The translations under genes and the position numbers were made by a program. This document shows positions 36,602 to 46,595 of a DNA stretch of 64,000 nt, in pieces. Under the pieces are notes generated by a model. It saw nothing but the letters and a program-made list of their open reading frames with translations, was not told the origin of the DNA and searched no databases. The stretch lies in assembly GCA_002731875.1 (NCBI GenBank), contig PCCY01000021.1:154458-218457 (forward strand), written 5' to 3'. Origin of the DNA: Roseobacter sp. GTDB taxonomy: Bacteria > Pseudomonadota > Alphaproteobacteria > Rhodobacterales > Rhodobacteraceae. Each line of letters opens with the position of its first letter. Position 1 is the stretch's first letter.

Positions 36602-38095
36602 TCAAACGGCGTGATAAGCGCCCCATCGCTCGATCAGGCTTTGCTGCAAGCGCTTGGCACGGCCGTTCCATGACCGCCCGCCTTCGGGGCGTTCGCGCTG
36701 TGCGCGGCTCAAGGTTGCGCGGCGTGGTTCGTCGGCTGCGAATATCGCAAATGCCATGACACGACCATTTGGTGCCGTCATATACCCGGCCAGCGCCGAA
36801 ACAAAATTAAGCGTTCCAGTCTTCGCTTCGACCTTGATCGGGTGATTGGACATCGGTCTGCCCTTGGAATCGCGAAGTTTGACCGTTTTCAGGATCGGTT
36901 TCAAAGTACCGGATCCATAAACCTTGACCAAAGCGGTCATCATATCGCGAGCGGATAGTCGGCTGTCTTCGCCCAAGCCCGAATGATCAACCAGCGCCGG
37001 GGCATCCATGCCCAGATTTTGCTTTGCCCAATGGTTCATCTCGGCAGCGGAATCCTTTAGCGTTTCAGGTTGGCGTCCACGTGCGGTCGTGGCCGCAAGC
37101 CCCGCCATCTCTGCTGTCAGGTTGGTCGAGTATTTGAGCATATCGCGCAATATTTCCCGCAACGCTTCGCTTTTCTGTACGACCACGACCGTACCAGCAA
37201 GCGGGCCCGTCATGATTTGTGGGCGGGCCAAGCGAATCCCCTGAGCGCCGGCCATCGTTGCAAAGATGTCGCCGGCGTAAAGGCCAGGTTTGCGCACAGG
37301 CAACCATCTGGCCCCGCCGCTTCCCAAAGCTCTTTTCGCGACCGTCCAGTCATCTCGCGCGCCACTATCCGTGTAGGTATAAAGCGGCGAAGCACGGTCC
37401 TGGATTTGCATCACCGCCATTGCGACTTCGGGGCGGTATTTACCGCTTCGCCCGTCCATCGTAACGGCATAGCTATCCTTGTTACGCTTCCACTCGAAAT
37501 GAACACGATTATAGTTCAAGGCCACGCCGGTGACTGCTGGGTTGTATCCGACATGATCCGGCTGGTCGGGGTCTATGCGGTCGATCATCGGCAGATAACT
37601 TTCGTACACTTTGAAAGCGCCACGAACGCGGGTGATGCCCGCCTGCTTCAACTTCGCGGCCATTTCAGCCAGTGAATCCGTGTTAAGCGTGGGGTCTGCC
37701 CCGCCCGCAAGAATAAGGTCTCCCTGCAATTCGCCGTTCACTATTTCACCGGTGGCCAGCAGCCGTGTTTCGAACTGGTGATCAGCCCCAAGCACATCCA
37801 ATGCATAAAGCGCTGTAATCGCTTTGGTGACGCTGGCTGGGGGCATCCCGACCAGCGAATTGGTCTGCTCCAGCACCGCACCGGTGCTGGCATCGGCCAA
37901 GGCAAAGCTGACCCGGCCGCTCAGTTTGGCTTGCGCAATGATGTCGGCGGCTTCGGGAATTGATTGCCGGTAAAGATCATCGCCTCTTAAAACGGGGCGC
38001 AGTGAGGTTGTCGGCGGAGCGGCAAAGGCCGCAGGGGACAATAGACCAGCCGCAGCTGACCCCAGGAAAAAACGACGTGATACATTTCTTTTCAT
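36602..38095 (-). CDS. dacB: D-alanyl-D-alanine carboxypeptidase/endopeptidase (PBP4)
   Basis: 497 residues from ATG 38095. The signal sequence MKRNVSRRFFLGSAAAGLL contains a twin-arginine-like SRRFFLG motif, so Tat export is possible. Class C PBP motifs: PASVTKAI with the nucleophile Ser near residue 88, YSTN (SxN), and VEAKTGTLN (KTG). It trims or cleaves peptide cross-links in the periplasm. The open frame begins 17 codons upstream. Divergent from the transporter gene. Confidence 0.94.
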   Translation of the reverse strand: MKRNVSRRFFLGSAAAGLLSPAAFAAPPTTSLRPVLRGDDLYRQSIPEAADIIAQAKLSGRVSFALADASTGAVLEQTNSLVGMPPASVTKAITALYALDVLGADHQFETRLLATGEIVNGELQGDLILAGGADPTLNTDSLAEMAAKLKQAGITRVRGAFKVYESYLPMIDRIDPDQPDHVGYNPAVTGVALNYNRVHFEWKRNKDSYAVTMDGRSGKYRPEVAMAVMQIQDRASPLYTYTDSGARDDWTVAKRALGSGGARWLPVRKPGLYAGDIFATMAGAQGIRLARPQIMTGPLAGTVVVVQKSEALREILRDMLKYSTNLTAEMAGLAATTARGRQPETLKDSAAEMNHWAKQNLGMDAPALVDHSGLGEDSRLSARDMMTALVKVYGSGTLKPILKTVKLRDSKGRPMSNHPIKVEAKTGTLNFVSALAGYMTAPNGRVMAFAIFAADEPRRATLSRAQRERPEGGRSWNGRAKRLQQSLIERWGAYHAV

Positions 38096-38182
38096 ATGGT
38101 CGACATAAACCCGAGTCGGCACGGCATACAAGCGCTTGCAAATCACATTTTCATGGGGTTAAGGCCGTGCTAACTCAATGGC

Positions 38183-39007
38183 ATGCAGCGCGCCATCGTA
38201 ATTATGTTCATCGCCATGTCCCTGATTCCCGCCGGCGATAGCGCGGGCAAGATCATGACGTCGCAGTTGGGCGTAGCACCAGTGTTCGTGGCATGGTCGC
38301 GCTTTGCGTTCGGGACATTCTTGCTGCTCCCTTTTGTACCGCCCGATACGCTTCGGCTTTTTAGGAACTGGCGCATCTGGCTTCGCGCCGCGATGCTCTG
38401 TGGCGGCATCACCAGTATTCAAACCGCTTTGCAAACCGAAGAGGTTGCGAATGTGTTTGCGGCGTTCTTCATTGGTCCGCTGCTAAGCTATACCTTGGCC
38501 GCGATATTTCTGCGCGAACCTATCACGCTGGCCCGCAGCGTCCTGATCGTCGCAGGTTTCGCGGGCGTCTTGCTGGTCGTGCAACCGGGGTATGGGGTCA
38601 GCATCGGGCTGCTGTGGGCTTTGGCGGCGGGTACGTTCTATGGAATATTTCTTACCATGTCGCGATGGCTGTCGCACTTGGCACCGCCGCTATCCCTGTC
38701 CTTCAGCCAGCTTTTGATCAGCGGCCTTCTTCTCTTGCCGTGGGGGCTTTTACATTTGCCTGACCTAACCGGGCCGATCGCGAGCCTGACAGTGGTGAGT
38801 GCGGCGTGCTCTATGGTGGGAAATCTGCTAATGCTCTATACGTACCGGTTGGTTCCCGCCACCAAAGTAGCGCCGTTGATCTATTTTCAGCTGTTGTCGG
38901 CTGTTACCCTGGGATGGCTGCTGTTCGGGGCATTGCCTGATGTGCTGACTTGGGCGGGGCTGGGCGTCATACTGGTTGCGGGTATCGCGTCGACCCGACT
39001 ACGCTGA
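38183..39007 (+). CDS. DMT superfamily (EamA) transporter
   Basis: 274 residues with about ten predicted helices arranged as two EamA repeats ([21 protein letters not shown] near the first helix and [21 protein letters not shown] in the second half). Members export or import metabolites; the substrate cannot be told. Its 3' end overlaps nadD by nine bases, tail to tail. Confidence 0.88.
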   Translation: MQRAIVIMFIAMSLIPAGDSAGKIMTSQLGVAPVFVAWSRFAFGTFLLLPFVPPDTLRLFRNWRIWLRAAMLCGGITSIQTALQTEEVANVFAAFFIGPLLSYTLAAIFLREPITLARSVLIVAGFAGVLLVVQPGYGVSIGLLWALAAGTFYGIFLTMSRWLSHLAPPLSLSFSQLLISGLLLLPWGLLHLPDLTGPIASLTVVSAACSMVGNLLMLYTYRLVPATKVAPLIYFQLLSAVTLGWLLFGALPDVLTWAGLGVILVAGIASTRLR

Positions 39008-39601
39008 CCAAGCACCCGCAGCCCGTATTGCCGTTGAACTGATATCGGTCATCGGCACATTTACAAAACACCACGCCGGAGGTTCCGCGCTGCGCAACAG
39101 CTGACTTTGCTGCGCCGGGATCCGGTACTTTGCATACAGCGATGCGGCCCGGCTCATTCGGGCGGAAATACGTTGACCGGGTCTGGCCAGAACCCCGATA
39201 GGAACCGTCTCGACAATGTGTTGCCAATTCTGCCACAAATGTAGTTGCGCAAGGTTATCCGCCCCCATGAGCCACACAAATCGAACCCCCTGATACCGCG
39301 CACGCAGGGCGGTCAGGGTTTGTGCCGTATGTCTGGTCCCTAGGCGCTCTTCGATATCGGTCAGTACGACACGCGGATGCTGGATAATCTGGCGTGCATG
39401 CGCCAGGCGCTGCTCCATCGGCGCGGGGCCGTGCCCCTTGAGCGGGTTGCCCGGACTGACCAACCACCACACCCGATCAAGGCCAAAACGCTTCAGCGCC
39501 TCTCGCGTGATGTGCGCATGCCCGGTGTGCGCGGGGTCAAACGACCCCCCGAGCAAGCCAATGACCTGTCCTGCCGTGGCATATGGAAAATGATCGCCCA
39601 A
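38999..39601 (-). CDS. nadD: Nicotinate-nucleotide adenylyltransferase
   Basis: 200 residues. NadD adenylates nicotinate mononucleotide to deamido-NAD in NAD synthesis. The nucleotidyltransferase motif [18 protein letters not shown] is at residues 13-30 (GSFDP and HxGH), [16 protein letters not shown] is in the middle, and ISSTAIRA, the ISSTxIR motif, is near the C-terminus. Convergent with the DMT gene, with a nine-base overlap. Confidence 0.96.
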   Translation of the reverse strand: MGDHFPYATAGQVIGLLGGSFDPAHTGHAHITREALKRFGLDRVWWLVSPGNPLKGHGPAPMEQRLAHARQIIQHPRVVLTDIEERLGTRHTAQTLTALRARYQGVRFVWLMGADNLAQLHLWQNWQHIVETVPIGVLARPGQRISARMSRAASLYAKYRIPAQQSQLLRSAEPPAWCFVNVPMTDISSTAIRAAGAWSA

Positions 39602-39607
39602 ATAGAA

Positions 39608-39633
39608 CGGCCCCCGAAATACATCAGGGGCCG
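39608..39633 (-). terminator. Terminator after the AGCS symporter gene
   Basis: CGGCCCC (39608-39614) pairs with GGGGCCG (39627-39633). It lies 45 bases past the symporter stop in its direction of transcription, just upstream of nadD. Confidence 0.65.
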
Positions 39634-39678
39634 AAAGGAGGGCAGCACAGCCCCTTTGTCAATCGCGTTATACTCGGC

Positions 39679-41232
39679 CTAGTCGATGAATTTCTTCAAC
39701 TCGCCCGATTTCAGACGCGCAAAATAGCTTTTCATCTCGCGCTTCACGATCGGCATGAGGACGTACAACGCTGTAATGTTCACGACGGCCATGGCAAAAA
39801 TCATGGCATCGGAAAAGTCGATGACAGAGCCCAGGTTGGCCGCAGCTCCTATGATGATGAACAAACAGAAGATTACCTTAAAGACGATCTCTTTGGTTTT
39901 GCCTTCACCAAACAGATAGGTCCATGCCTTCAGCCCATAATACGACCAACTGATCATCGTGGAAAAGGCAAACAACACCACTGCGATCGCCAGGATATAG
40001 GGGAACCAGCTAAACCCGGTTGCAAACGCCGCCGACGTCAATTGTACGCCGCTCGATCCGTCTACGGTTTTGATCGCTGTACCGGCTTCGTTCAGGATGA
40101 AACGGCCCGTGGCAGGGTCCGTGACCAGAACCCCTGATATAGTGATGACCAACGCAGTCATCGTACAGATCACCACCGTGTCGATGAATGGTTCAAGCAA
40201 GGATACAACACCTTCGGTCACGGGTTCCTTGGTACGCACCGCAGAGTGCGCGATCGCCGCCGACCCAACGCCCGCCTCGTTCGAGAAAGCAGCACGTTTA
40301 AAGCCCTGGATCAGGGCCCCAACCAAGCCCCCGGCCACGCCAAGCCCGGTGAATGCACCTGCGAAGATCTGGCCGAATGCCCAACCGATCTTGTCGTATT
40401 CGACGATCAGGATCACCAGCGCCGCGCCCACGTACAAGACACCCATGAAAGGCACGACCTTTTCCGTGACATTCGCGATGGACTTGATTCCGCCCACGAT
40501 CACGGCAAACACCACGGCAGCAAAGATAATACCCGTGATCCAACCGGGATAGTCACCCAAGATTCCGGCAATCTGCGCATGCGCCTGGTTCGCCTGGAAC
40601 ATGTTTCCGCCGCCCAAAGCCCCGCCAATGGTAAAGATTGAAAAGACGATCGCCAGGAAACCGCCCAGTGGAAGACCGCGTTCCTTGAAACCCTTGGTCA
40701 TGTAATACATCGGGCCGCCTGAAACGGTGCCATCGTCGTATTCATTGCGATACTTCACGCCCAATGTGCATTCAGTAAACTTCGATGCCATCCCCAACAA
40801 ACCGGCCAGGATCATCCAGAACGTGGCACCCGGCCCTCCGATCCCGACCGCGACGGCAACGCCCGCGATATTGCCCAGGCCGACGGTACCGGACAACGCA
40901 GTGGCCAGTGCCTGAAAGTGGCTGACTTCGCCGGCATCATCGGGATCGGAATAATCGCCCTTTACCAAGGATATGGCGTGGCCGAACGCCCAGAACTGGA
41001 TAAACCCGAAATACAGGGTGAACACCGACGCCGCCACCACCAGCCACAACACGATCCAGGGGAAATTGGTGCCCGGCAGGGACATGAAGATCAGGTTGAC
41101 GAACCATCCGGTCGATCCGGCGAAAACGTCATTGATGCGTTGGTCCATCCCGACTGCATCTTGCGCTGATGCCAGTGCGGGAAAGACCGTGCTCGCGACC
41201 GCGCCGAGCCCCGTTGTCAAAAACTTATTCAT
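39679..41232 (-). CDS. Sodium:alanine/glycine symporter, AGCS family
   Basis: 517 residues from ATG 41232 behind AAAGGG; an ATG five codons upstream overlaps the usp stop as ATGA and is an alternative. The protein starts with an extra hydrophobic leader ([24 protein letters not shown]) that looks like a cleavable signal, as is seen in several marine AGCS proteins, then has about eleven helices. Family motif near residue 120: [22 protein letters not shown]; also [20 protein letters not shown]. It takes up alanine or glycine with Na+. gcvP at the window end may use imported glycine, which is only a suggestion. Confidence 0.93.
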   Translation of the reverse strand: MNKFLTTGLGAVASTVFPALASAQDAVGMDQRINDVFAGSTGWFVNLIFMSLPGTNFPWIVLWLVVAASVFTLYFGFIQFWAFGHAISLVKGDYSDPDDAGEVSHFQALATALSGTVGLGNIAGVAVAVGIGGPGATFWMILAGLLGMASKFTECTLGVKYRNEYDDGTVSGGPMYYMTKGFKERGLPLGGFLAIVFSIFTIGGALGGGNMFQANQAHAQIAGILGDYPGWITGIIFAAVVFAVIVGGIKSIANVTEKVVPFMGVLYVGAALVILIVEYDKIGWAFGQIFAGAFTGLGVAGGLVGALIQGFKRAAFSNEAGVGSAAIAHSAVRTKEPVTEGVVSLLEPFIDTVVICTMTALVITISGVLVTDPATGRFILNEAGTAIKTVDGSSGVQLTSAAFATGFSWFPYILAIAVVLFAFSTMISWSYYGLKAWTYLFGEGKTKEIVFKVIFCLFIIIGAAANLGSVIDFSDAMIFAMAVVNITALYVLMPIVKREMKSYFARLKSGELKKFID

Positions 41233-41243
41233 TGTCAGCCCTT

Positions 41244-41684
41244 TCATGGAATAATCGTGACTGGCACGCTTGATGCGACAACCAAGCGACCTGTGACACC
41301 GCCAAACATGCGCTCTTTGAGACCGCGCAAGCCGACCCGACCCACCACAATCTGCTGGGCACCGTGTTTCTTTGCGAGGTCATCCAGTATGTCAGCGACA
41401 TCACCGTGCCTCACAATGCCCTGAACGGTAACGCCATCATCGGTTACCTGTTTGACAGCGGGCTCGACGATACGCTCTCGGGCCAATGCCAATTCTTCTT
41501 CGCGCCGCTTGTGACGCTGCGCGTTTTCCTCCGAAGTCTGAAAGCTGAACGGCGACCATTCGATCACGTAAACAAGCTTTAGCTCGCACGAGCCGATCAG
41601 TTTGGCCTGGGTGGTCGCAAAAGCCAGAGCACGCGCGCCAGCCTCTCCTCCATCCAGCCCAACCACGATGGTTGATGTTGTCAT
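41244..41684 (-). CDS. Universal stress protein A family
   Basis: 146 residues of the UspA fold. [23 protein letters not shown] is the N-terminal ATP-site strand-helix, and [34 protein letters not shown] is the C-terminal G-2x-G-9x-G(S/T) nucleotide motif. ATP binding is likely. Its stop (41244-41246) overlaps a possible start of the downstream AGCS gene, so the two may be co-transcribed, as UspA proteins often are with transporters. Confidence 0.92.
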   Translation of the reverse strand: MTTSTIVVGLDGGEAGARALAFATTQAKLIGSCELKLVYVIEWSPFSFQTSEENAQRHKRREEELALARERIVEPAVKQVTDDGVTVQGIVRHGDVADILDDLAKKHGAQQIVVGRVGLRGLKERMFGGVTGRLVVASSVPVTIIP

Positions 41685-42094
41685 GATTTATGTCCCTCTG
41701 TTTTGAGCACTGCCTTTGTCGTTTCGTGCCGAACCCGAGGTTTGCACGCGCCCCGGTTGTAAAACTTTACCTTGGCATGTCCAAAAACACGAAATGATTT
41801 TTCTTGCGGCATTTGTTTTCGCTGTGTTTGTTGTGCCCGACTTATGACCCGCCGGAGCGCGGAAGCTATTGGAACCAACAGCGCAGCAAGGCAACCATAA
41901 ATTTCATGAATTGAAACCGCTGCGGATCAGGTGCGCGGCCCCCATGAATCGGCCCGATCCGGCACCCTTGGAAATGAAAGGCGATCAGGCCTTCAAATTT
42001 ACCGAGCGGCTCTTACATATTGAGTGTTTGATCTTGCCCGCTGCGGGCGATATTGCACATCCCAAACCGTATTCAGCTTATCCGAGGATTCTCA
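41685..42094. other. Intergenic region between usp and ettA
   Basis: 410 bases with the promoters of two divergent genes. A small hairpin GCCCG-CTG-CGGGC is at 42036-42048, in what would be the ettA leader. No small gene, operator or RNA could be supported. Confidence 0.5.
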
Positions 42095-43750
42095 ATGGCC
42101 GCCTATCAGTATGTCTATCACATGTCCGGTGTTTCAAAGACCTATCCGGGCGGCAAAAAATGTTTCGACAACATCAACCTGAACTTCCTGCCCGGTGTGA
42201 AAATCGGTGTGGTCGGTGTAAACGGCGCGGGTAAATCCACGCTGATGAAGATCATGGCCGGCAAGGACAAGGATTTTTCGGGCGAAGCATGGGTCGCTGA
42301 AGGTGCCAAGGTCGGCTACTTGGAACAGGAGCCCTATCTGGACCCCGCCCTGACCGTGCGCGAAAATGTCATGCTGGGCGTGAAAGCCAAGAAAGACATT
42401 CTGGACCGCTACAACGAACTGGCGATGAACTATTCCGACGAGACAGCCGACGAAATGGCCGCCTTGCAGGATCAGATCGACGCGGAGAACCTCTGGGATC
42501 TCGACAGCCAGATCGACGTCTCGATGGAAGCCCTGCGCTGCCCGCCCGACGACGCCGATGTGACCAAGCTGTCCGGTGGTGAAGCCCGCCGCGTGGCGCT
42601 GTGCAAGCTGCTGCTTGAAGCGCCCGAAATGCTGCTGCTTGACGAACCGACCAACCACCTGGACGCCGAAACCATCGCGTGGCTGCAACAGCACCTGATC
42701 GACTACAAGGGCACGATCCTGATCGTCACCCACGACCGGTACTTCCTTGATAACATCACCAGTTGGATCCTCGAGCTCGACCGCGGCAATGGTATCCCCT
42801 ACGAGGGGAACTATTCCAGCTGGATCGACCAGAAAGCCAAGCGGCTTGAGCAAGAAGCCCGTGAAGACAAATCCAAGCAAAAGACACTGTCGCGCGAATT
42901 GGAATGGATGCGTCAGGGGGCCAAGGCGCGTCAGGCGAAATCCAAGGCGCGGATCAAGTCCTATAACGAAATGGCCGACAGTTCCGAGCGCGAGCGCTTG
43001 ACCCGCGCCCAGATCGTCATCCCCAACGGTCCCCGCCTGGGTAACAAGGTGCTTGAGGTCGAAGGCCTGTCCAAAGCCATGGGCGACAAGCTGTTGATCG
43101 AGAATCTTGAATTCTCATTGCCACCCGGCGGTATCGTCGGCGTCATCGGCCCCAACGGCGCCGGCAAATCGACCCTGTTCAAAATGATCACCGGCAACGA
43201 ACAACCCGATACCGGCACCATCGAACTGGGAAATACCGTTGATCTTTCCTATGTCGACCAGTCGCGCGATGACCTGAACCCTGATGACAACGTCTGGCAG
43301 GCCATCTCTGGCGGTGCCGAGATCATCAAGCTTGGCGATGCCGAAGTAAACTCGCGTGCCTATTGCGGCGCCTTCAACTTCAAGGGCGGCGACCAGCAGA
43401 AGAAAGTCGGCCTGCTGTCGGGTGGTGAACGCAACCGTGTGCACATGGCGCGTCTGCTGAAAGAGGGCGGCAACGTACTGCTGCTCGATGAACCTACCAA
43501 CGATCTGGACGTCGAAACGCTGCGGGCGCTCGAAGACGCACTTGTCGATTTCGCGGGCTGCGCCGTGGTTATCTCGCACGACCGCTTCTTCCTTGACCGG
43601 ATTTGCACGCACATCCTGGCGTTCGAAGGCAACGCTCATGTCGAATGGTTCGAAGGTGGCTTCACCGATTACGAAGAAGACAAAAAGCGCCGTCTTGGTG
43701 ATGATGCGATGGAGCCCAAGCGGCTAAAGCACAAGAAGTTCTCTCGTTAA
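42095..43750 (+). CDS. ettA: Energy-dependent translational throttle protein EttA (ABC-F)
   Basis: 551 residues from ATG 42095 (MAAYQYVYHMSGVSKTYPGGKK). Two ABC domains without membrane segments: Walker A GVNGAGKST and GPNGAGKST, signature LSGGEARRVALCKLLL and LLSGGERNRVHMARLL, and Walker B LLDEPTNHLDAETIAWLQ and LLDEPTNDLD. The basic linker between them (KKTLSRELEWMRQGAKARQAKSKAR) and the arm insert in the first domain place it in the EttA branch, which binds the ribosome E site and gates elongation by energy state. A terminator follows. Confidence 0.96.
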   Translation: MAAYQYVYHMSGVSKTYPGGKKCFDNINLNFLPGVKIGVVGVNGAGKSTLMKIMAGKDKDFSGEAWVAEGAKVGYLEQEPYLDPALTVRENVMLGVKAKKDILDRYNELAMNYSDETADEMAALQDQIDAENLWDLDSQIDVSMEALRCPPDDADVTKLSGGEARRVALCKLLLEAPEMLLLDEPTNHLDAETIAWLQQHLIDYKGTILIVTHDRYFLDNITSWILELDRGNGIPYEGNYSSWIDQKAKRLEQEAREDKSKQKTLSRELEWMRQGAKARQAKSKARIKSYNEMADSSERERLTRAQIVIPNGPRLGNKVLEVEGLSKAMGDKLLIENLEFSLPPGGIVGVIGPNGAGKSTLFKMITGNEQPDTGTIELGNTVDLSYVDQSRDDLNPDDNVWQAISGGAEIIKLGDAEVNSRAYCGAFNFKGGDQQKKVGLLSGGERNRVHMARLLKEGGNVLLLDEPTNDLDVETLRALEDALVDFAGCAVVISHDRFFLDRICTHILAFEGNAHVEWFEGGFTDYEEDKKRRLGDDAMEPKRLKHKKFSR

Positions 43751-43772
43751 TCTTTCTCGACCGTAGCTGCAA

Positions 43773-43804
43773 AAAGCGGGGGCATCTTTCGATGCTCCCG
43801 CTTT
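43773..43804. terminator. Terminator after ettA
   Basis: AAAGCGGGGGCATC (43773-43786), loop TTTC, and GATGCTCCCGCTTT (43791-43804) form a strong stem with one mismatch. It ends close to the response-regulator stop and can serve both convergent genes. Confidence 0.85.
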
Positions 43805-43809
43805 ATTTG

Positions 43810-44769
43810 TTAAATGCCAGCCAGCAACTCTTCGTGATCTTCAGAAGCATCGTCTTGGCTGCCATCTTCTACTTTATTCGCCACTAAATAATCGCGAATG
43901 GCGTTGCAGGCTGACAACCCCGACCACAGCCGTTGACCGGAAATAGACTGCACCGCGATATCGGCGGCAAGGTCGGTTTGAGTGTTCTGAACTGTCGTGT
44001 TCTCGTCCAGTGCCGCTTCAATTTTGCGCTGCGTTGCCTCGGGGTTGAACCGGGCACGCCCCATTACAACGCCCACAAGCATGCCGCTACCTGCGTGCCC
44101 TAGGAAAAAGCGATCCTGCGCAAGGGCGTCGACCGTTGCCTCTGCAACGCATACCATTTGCGTGCAAAATTCATGTGGCGTAACCGCACCGAAAATGTTC
44201 CGGATCTGCGGCAACTTAACCACGAACAGGTTCATCGCGTAACATCCTTCGGGCAGACGCAGCAGGCGGTTCTCAAAGCCATGCAGATCATCCACGCCGA
44301 CCACGTTCAGGTCGAAGCTTTCGTCACGCCGGATCTTCATCAATTCGGTAAGCTCTGCGAGCGAATGGCATGCTTCGCGCTCGCGACGCATGCTGTCATT
44401 AAGCATCCCGGCCGTATTTATCCGCGCAGCAAGCTCCACGCCATTCAGGGGTTTGAAAATGAAATCAGTTGCACCGGCACGGAAAGCATTTTCCATCAGA
44501 TCATGCTTCTGACTGCCAGTAATCATAATGATAGGTGTGCTTTTATACGCCTGAAGTCCGCGAATAACAGAGCACAGCTCAATGCCATCGACCCCAGGAA
44601 GTATTATGTCGAGCAAGAAACACTCGAATGAGTTCTGATTGTCTTGCAACAAACTCAGCGCATCTTCGGCAGTTTCCGCACACACGAGGTCAAACCCCAG
44701 CTTTTTGGTCAGACTGTCACGCAGCATCTCCAGTATTGTCGGATCGTCATCTACAGCCAATATCTTCAT
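43810..44769 (-). CDS. Response regulator with uncharacterised C-terminal domain
   Basis: 319 residues from ATG 44769 (MKILAVDDDPTILEML). Residues 1-125 are a receiver domain: acidic pair DDD at 7-9, phospho-Asp in FLLDIILPGVDGIEL near 55, Thr in MITGSQ near 83, and Lys in FIFKPLNG near 105. Residues 165-290 (YAMNLFVVKLPQIRNIFGAV, DALAQDRFFLGHAGSGMLVGVV) look like a degenerate GGDEF-type fold without the active GGDEF motif; this is a guess from the pattern. No kinase is next to it. The open frame extends 45 codons upstream without support. It is convergent with ettA. Confidence 0.8.
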   Translation of the reverse strand: MKILAVDDDPTILEMLRDSLTKKLGFDLVCAETAEDALSLLQDNQNSFECFLLDIILPGVDGIELCSVIRGLQAYKSTPIIMITGSQKHDLMENAFRAGATDFIFKPLNGVELAARINTAGMLNDSMRREREACHSLAELTELMKIRRDESFDLNVVGVDDLHGFENRLLRLPEGCYAMNLFVVKLPQIRNIFGAVTPHEFCTQMVCVAEATVDALAQDRFFLGHAGSGMLVGVVMGRARFNPEATQRKIEAALDENTTVQNTQTDLAADIAVQSISGQRLWSGLSACNAIRDYLVANKVEDGSQDDASEDHEELLAGI

Positions 44770-45152
44770 CACATTCACCCACTCATTATAAATATAGTCA
44801 CTCGTACTCGGCGCTCTTAAAGTCATATTCGCATCAAAATCTGGCCATAATTTGTCGAAAACAGCCTGTGCCTGCCAAGGGTGACGGGTAATTTTACGTG
44901 ACACCGCATGGATTTATGGTTAATGGAACCCGAAGTTAGGCGAAAATGTGCAAATACCGGCAAAGTCTCGCCAAGCACCTGCGTCAAGTTGACTTCCCCT
45001 TGCGCGAATCTCTGCAACCTGCCATATCAAAGTGGCTAACGTTATTCTTTTTCGACCAACTGTCTCCCTCATACGGCGTTCAGACTTCGATCCAGACCGA
45101 CAACGCCGAGCCATCGCACGATGCGGATGGCATACTAGAGGAGACTACGGAT
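44770..45152. other. Intergenic region upstream of the first cold-shock gene
   Basis: 383 bases with the promoter of the response regulator and the long leader of the cold-shock gene. A TATAAT box on the minus strand is at 44785-44790, close to the response-regulator start. A ribosome site GAGGAG precedes the cold-shock ATG. No extra gene was found. Confidence 0.5.
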
Positions 45153-45359
45153 ATGGCCACTGGCACCGTAAAATGGTTCAACACAACAAAAGGCTTCGGC
45201 TTTATCGCACCCGATGGCGGCAGCAAAGATGTTTTCGTACATATTTCCGCTGTTGAACGCGCTGGCCTTACCGGTCTTGCTGACAACCAGAAAGTGACAT
45301 TCGACATTGAAGCTGGCCGTGATGGTCGCGAATCTGCATCGAACATCGCTCTGGCCTAA
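45153..45359 (+). CDS. Cold-shock domain protein, copy 1
   Basis: 68 residues. The CSD fold is shown by [20 protein letters not shown] (RNP-1) and [14 protein letters not shown] (RNP-2). It binds single-stranded nucleic acid. It differs from copy 2 at only three residues (15, 24 and 27), but the genes differ at many silent sites. A Rho-independent terminator with a T run follows. Confidence 0.96.
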   Translation: MATGTVKWFNTTKGFGFIAPDGGSKDVFVHISAVERAGLTGLADNQKVTFDIEAGRDGRESASNIALA

Positions 45360-45391
45360 GCCTTTTTAGGCTTTGACCTGTTAATCGATTT

Positions 45392-45424
45392 AACCGGCTA
45401 CCCATCGGGGCAGCCGGTTTTTTT
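45392..45424 (+). terminator. Terminator after cold-shock copy 1
   Basis: AACCGGCT pairs with AGCCGGTT, followed by a run of seven T (45418-45424). Confidence 0.9.
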
Positions 45425-45520
45425 CATACATGGTCGCCTCGTGTTCTCAGGCCGGCACTTTCCGACAGTGATTGGCGGCATGTGTTGTTCATTTCAGCAG
45501 ATGCGAAGAAGAATACAGAA

Positions 45521-45544
45521 AGGGCCAGCGTGTTTGCCGGCCCT
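45521..45544 (-). terminator. Terminator after the pyrimidine ABC-transporter operon
   Basis: AGGGCCAGC pairs with GCCGGCCCT with one mismatch, in the direction of the substrate-binding protein gene, 27 bases past its stop. Confidence 0.65.
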
Positions 45545-45570
45545 CTGCAATACTTGTCTATATAACCGTA

Positions 45571-46560
45571 TTAGTTCAATGCCTTGTCGGTAATCGCGTG
45601 GGTCCACGCGCCGGTTGGCTCCTTAGTGATAACCGGATCCGACCCGCCGGACAAAAGCGATTGAACTGTCAGTTCGTAATCTGCTTCGTCCAGTGCGCCA
45701 TTGCTTCCAGACGTCAGCTTTGCCACTTCGCCCATCATACGCTTTTGATGATCTTCGGTCTGCGCCCCTGATGCGTCGTTATCCAGCACGATTTCCGCCG
45801 CTTCATCAGGATTTTCCTCGGCGTATTTCCAGCCCTTCATCGACGCCCGTACGAACCGTACCATCTTGTCCTCGAAGGCCGGGTCCGCAAGATTTTCTTC
45901 CAGCACGTACAACCCGTCTTCAAGCGTCGCGACCCCCTGATCTTCGTATTTGAACACGATCAAATCATCTGGCGTCAGGCCCGCGTCGATCACCTGCCAA
46001 TACTCATTATACGTCATCGTGGATACGCAAGCCGCCTGCTTTTGCAACAGCGGATCCACGTTGAAGCCTTGCTTAAGCACGGTTACCCCGTCCTCACCAC
46101 CTTCGGTAGGAAGGTCAAGCTTGCTCATCCAGCTCAGAAACGGAAATTCGTTACCAAAGAACCAAACCCCTAATGTTTTACCCTTGAAGTCGTCAGTCGA
46201 TGCGATGCCAGCGTCCTTGCGGCACGTCAGCATCATACCCGACGATTTGAAAGGCTGCGCAATATTAACCATCGCCAACCCTTTTTCTCGGGCGGCCAGG
46301 GCGGCGGGCATCCATTCTACCGCGACATCCGCACCACCGCCGGCAAGCACCTGCGTTGGTGCTATGTCAGGGCCGCCCGGTTTGATGGTCACATCCAGGC
46401 CTTCTTCGTCGTAAAAGCCCTTGTCCAAGGCGACGTAATACCCGGCGAACTGTGCCTGGGTAACCCATTTCAGCTGCAGGGTTACGTCCTCAGCCGCCTG
46501 CGCCATCGTGCCGATAAGGCCAACAGCGACCCCGGCGACATAGGTTGAAAGTCTTTTCAT
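45571..46560 (-). CDS. ABC transporter substrate-binding protein, NMT1/THI5-like (probable pyrimidine importer)
   Basis: 329 residues with a signal peptide (MKRLSTYVAGVAVGLIGTMAQA). The mature part is the periplasmic NMT1/THI5-type fold: QLKWVTQAQFAGYYVALDKGFYDEEGLDV is the family start. Proteins of this group bind pyrimidine-like compounds, thiamine precursors or sulfonates. It is next to two permeases, an ATPase and the reductive pyrimidine genes, so uracil, thymine or a dihydropyrimidine/hydantoin is the likely substrate; this is inference from context. Confidence 0.88.
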   Translation of the reverse strand: MKRLSTYVAGVAVGLIGTMAQAAEDVTLQLKWVTQAQFAGYYVALDKGFYDEEGLDVTIKPGGPDIAPTQVLAGGGADVAVEWMPAALAAREKGLAMVNIAQPFKSSGMMLTCRKDAGIASTDDFKGKTLGVWFFGNEFPFLSWMSKLDLPTEGGEDGVTVLKQGFNVDPLLQKQAACVSTMTYNEYWQVIDAGLTPDDLIVFKYEDQGVATLEDGLYVLEENLADPAFEDKMVRFVRASMKGWKYAEENPDEAAEIVLDNDASGAQTEDHQKRMMGEVAKLTSGSNGALDEADYELTVQSLLSGGSDPVITKEPTGAWTHAITDKALN

Positions 46561-46595
46561 TTTGTAACTCCCTCTTGGTTGGTATTGTTTTCTTT

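Noticed and set aside
42036..42048. Small hairpin in the ettA leader as a riboswitch or attenuator
   Set aside because: Five base pairs and no conserved riboswitch features; not enough to support regulation.
41869..42234. 121-codon open frame upstream of ettA
   Set aside because: It overlaps the first 140 bases of ettA in another frame and has no ribosome site or recognisable features.
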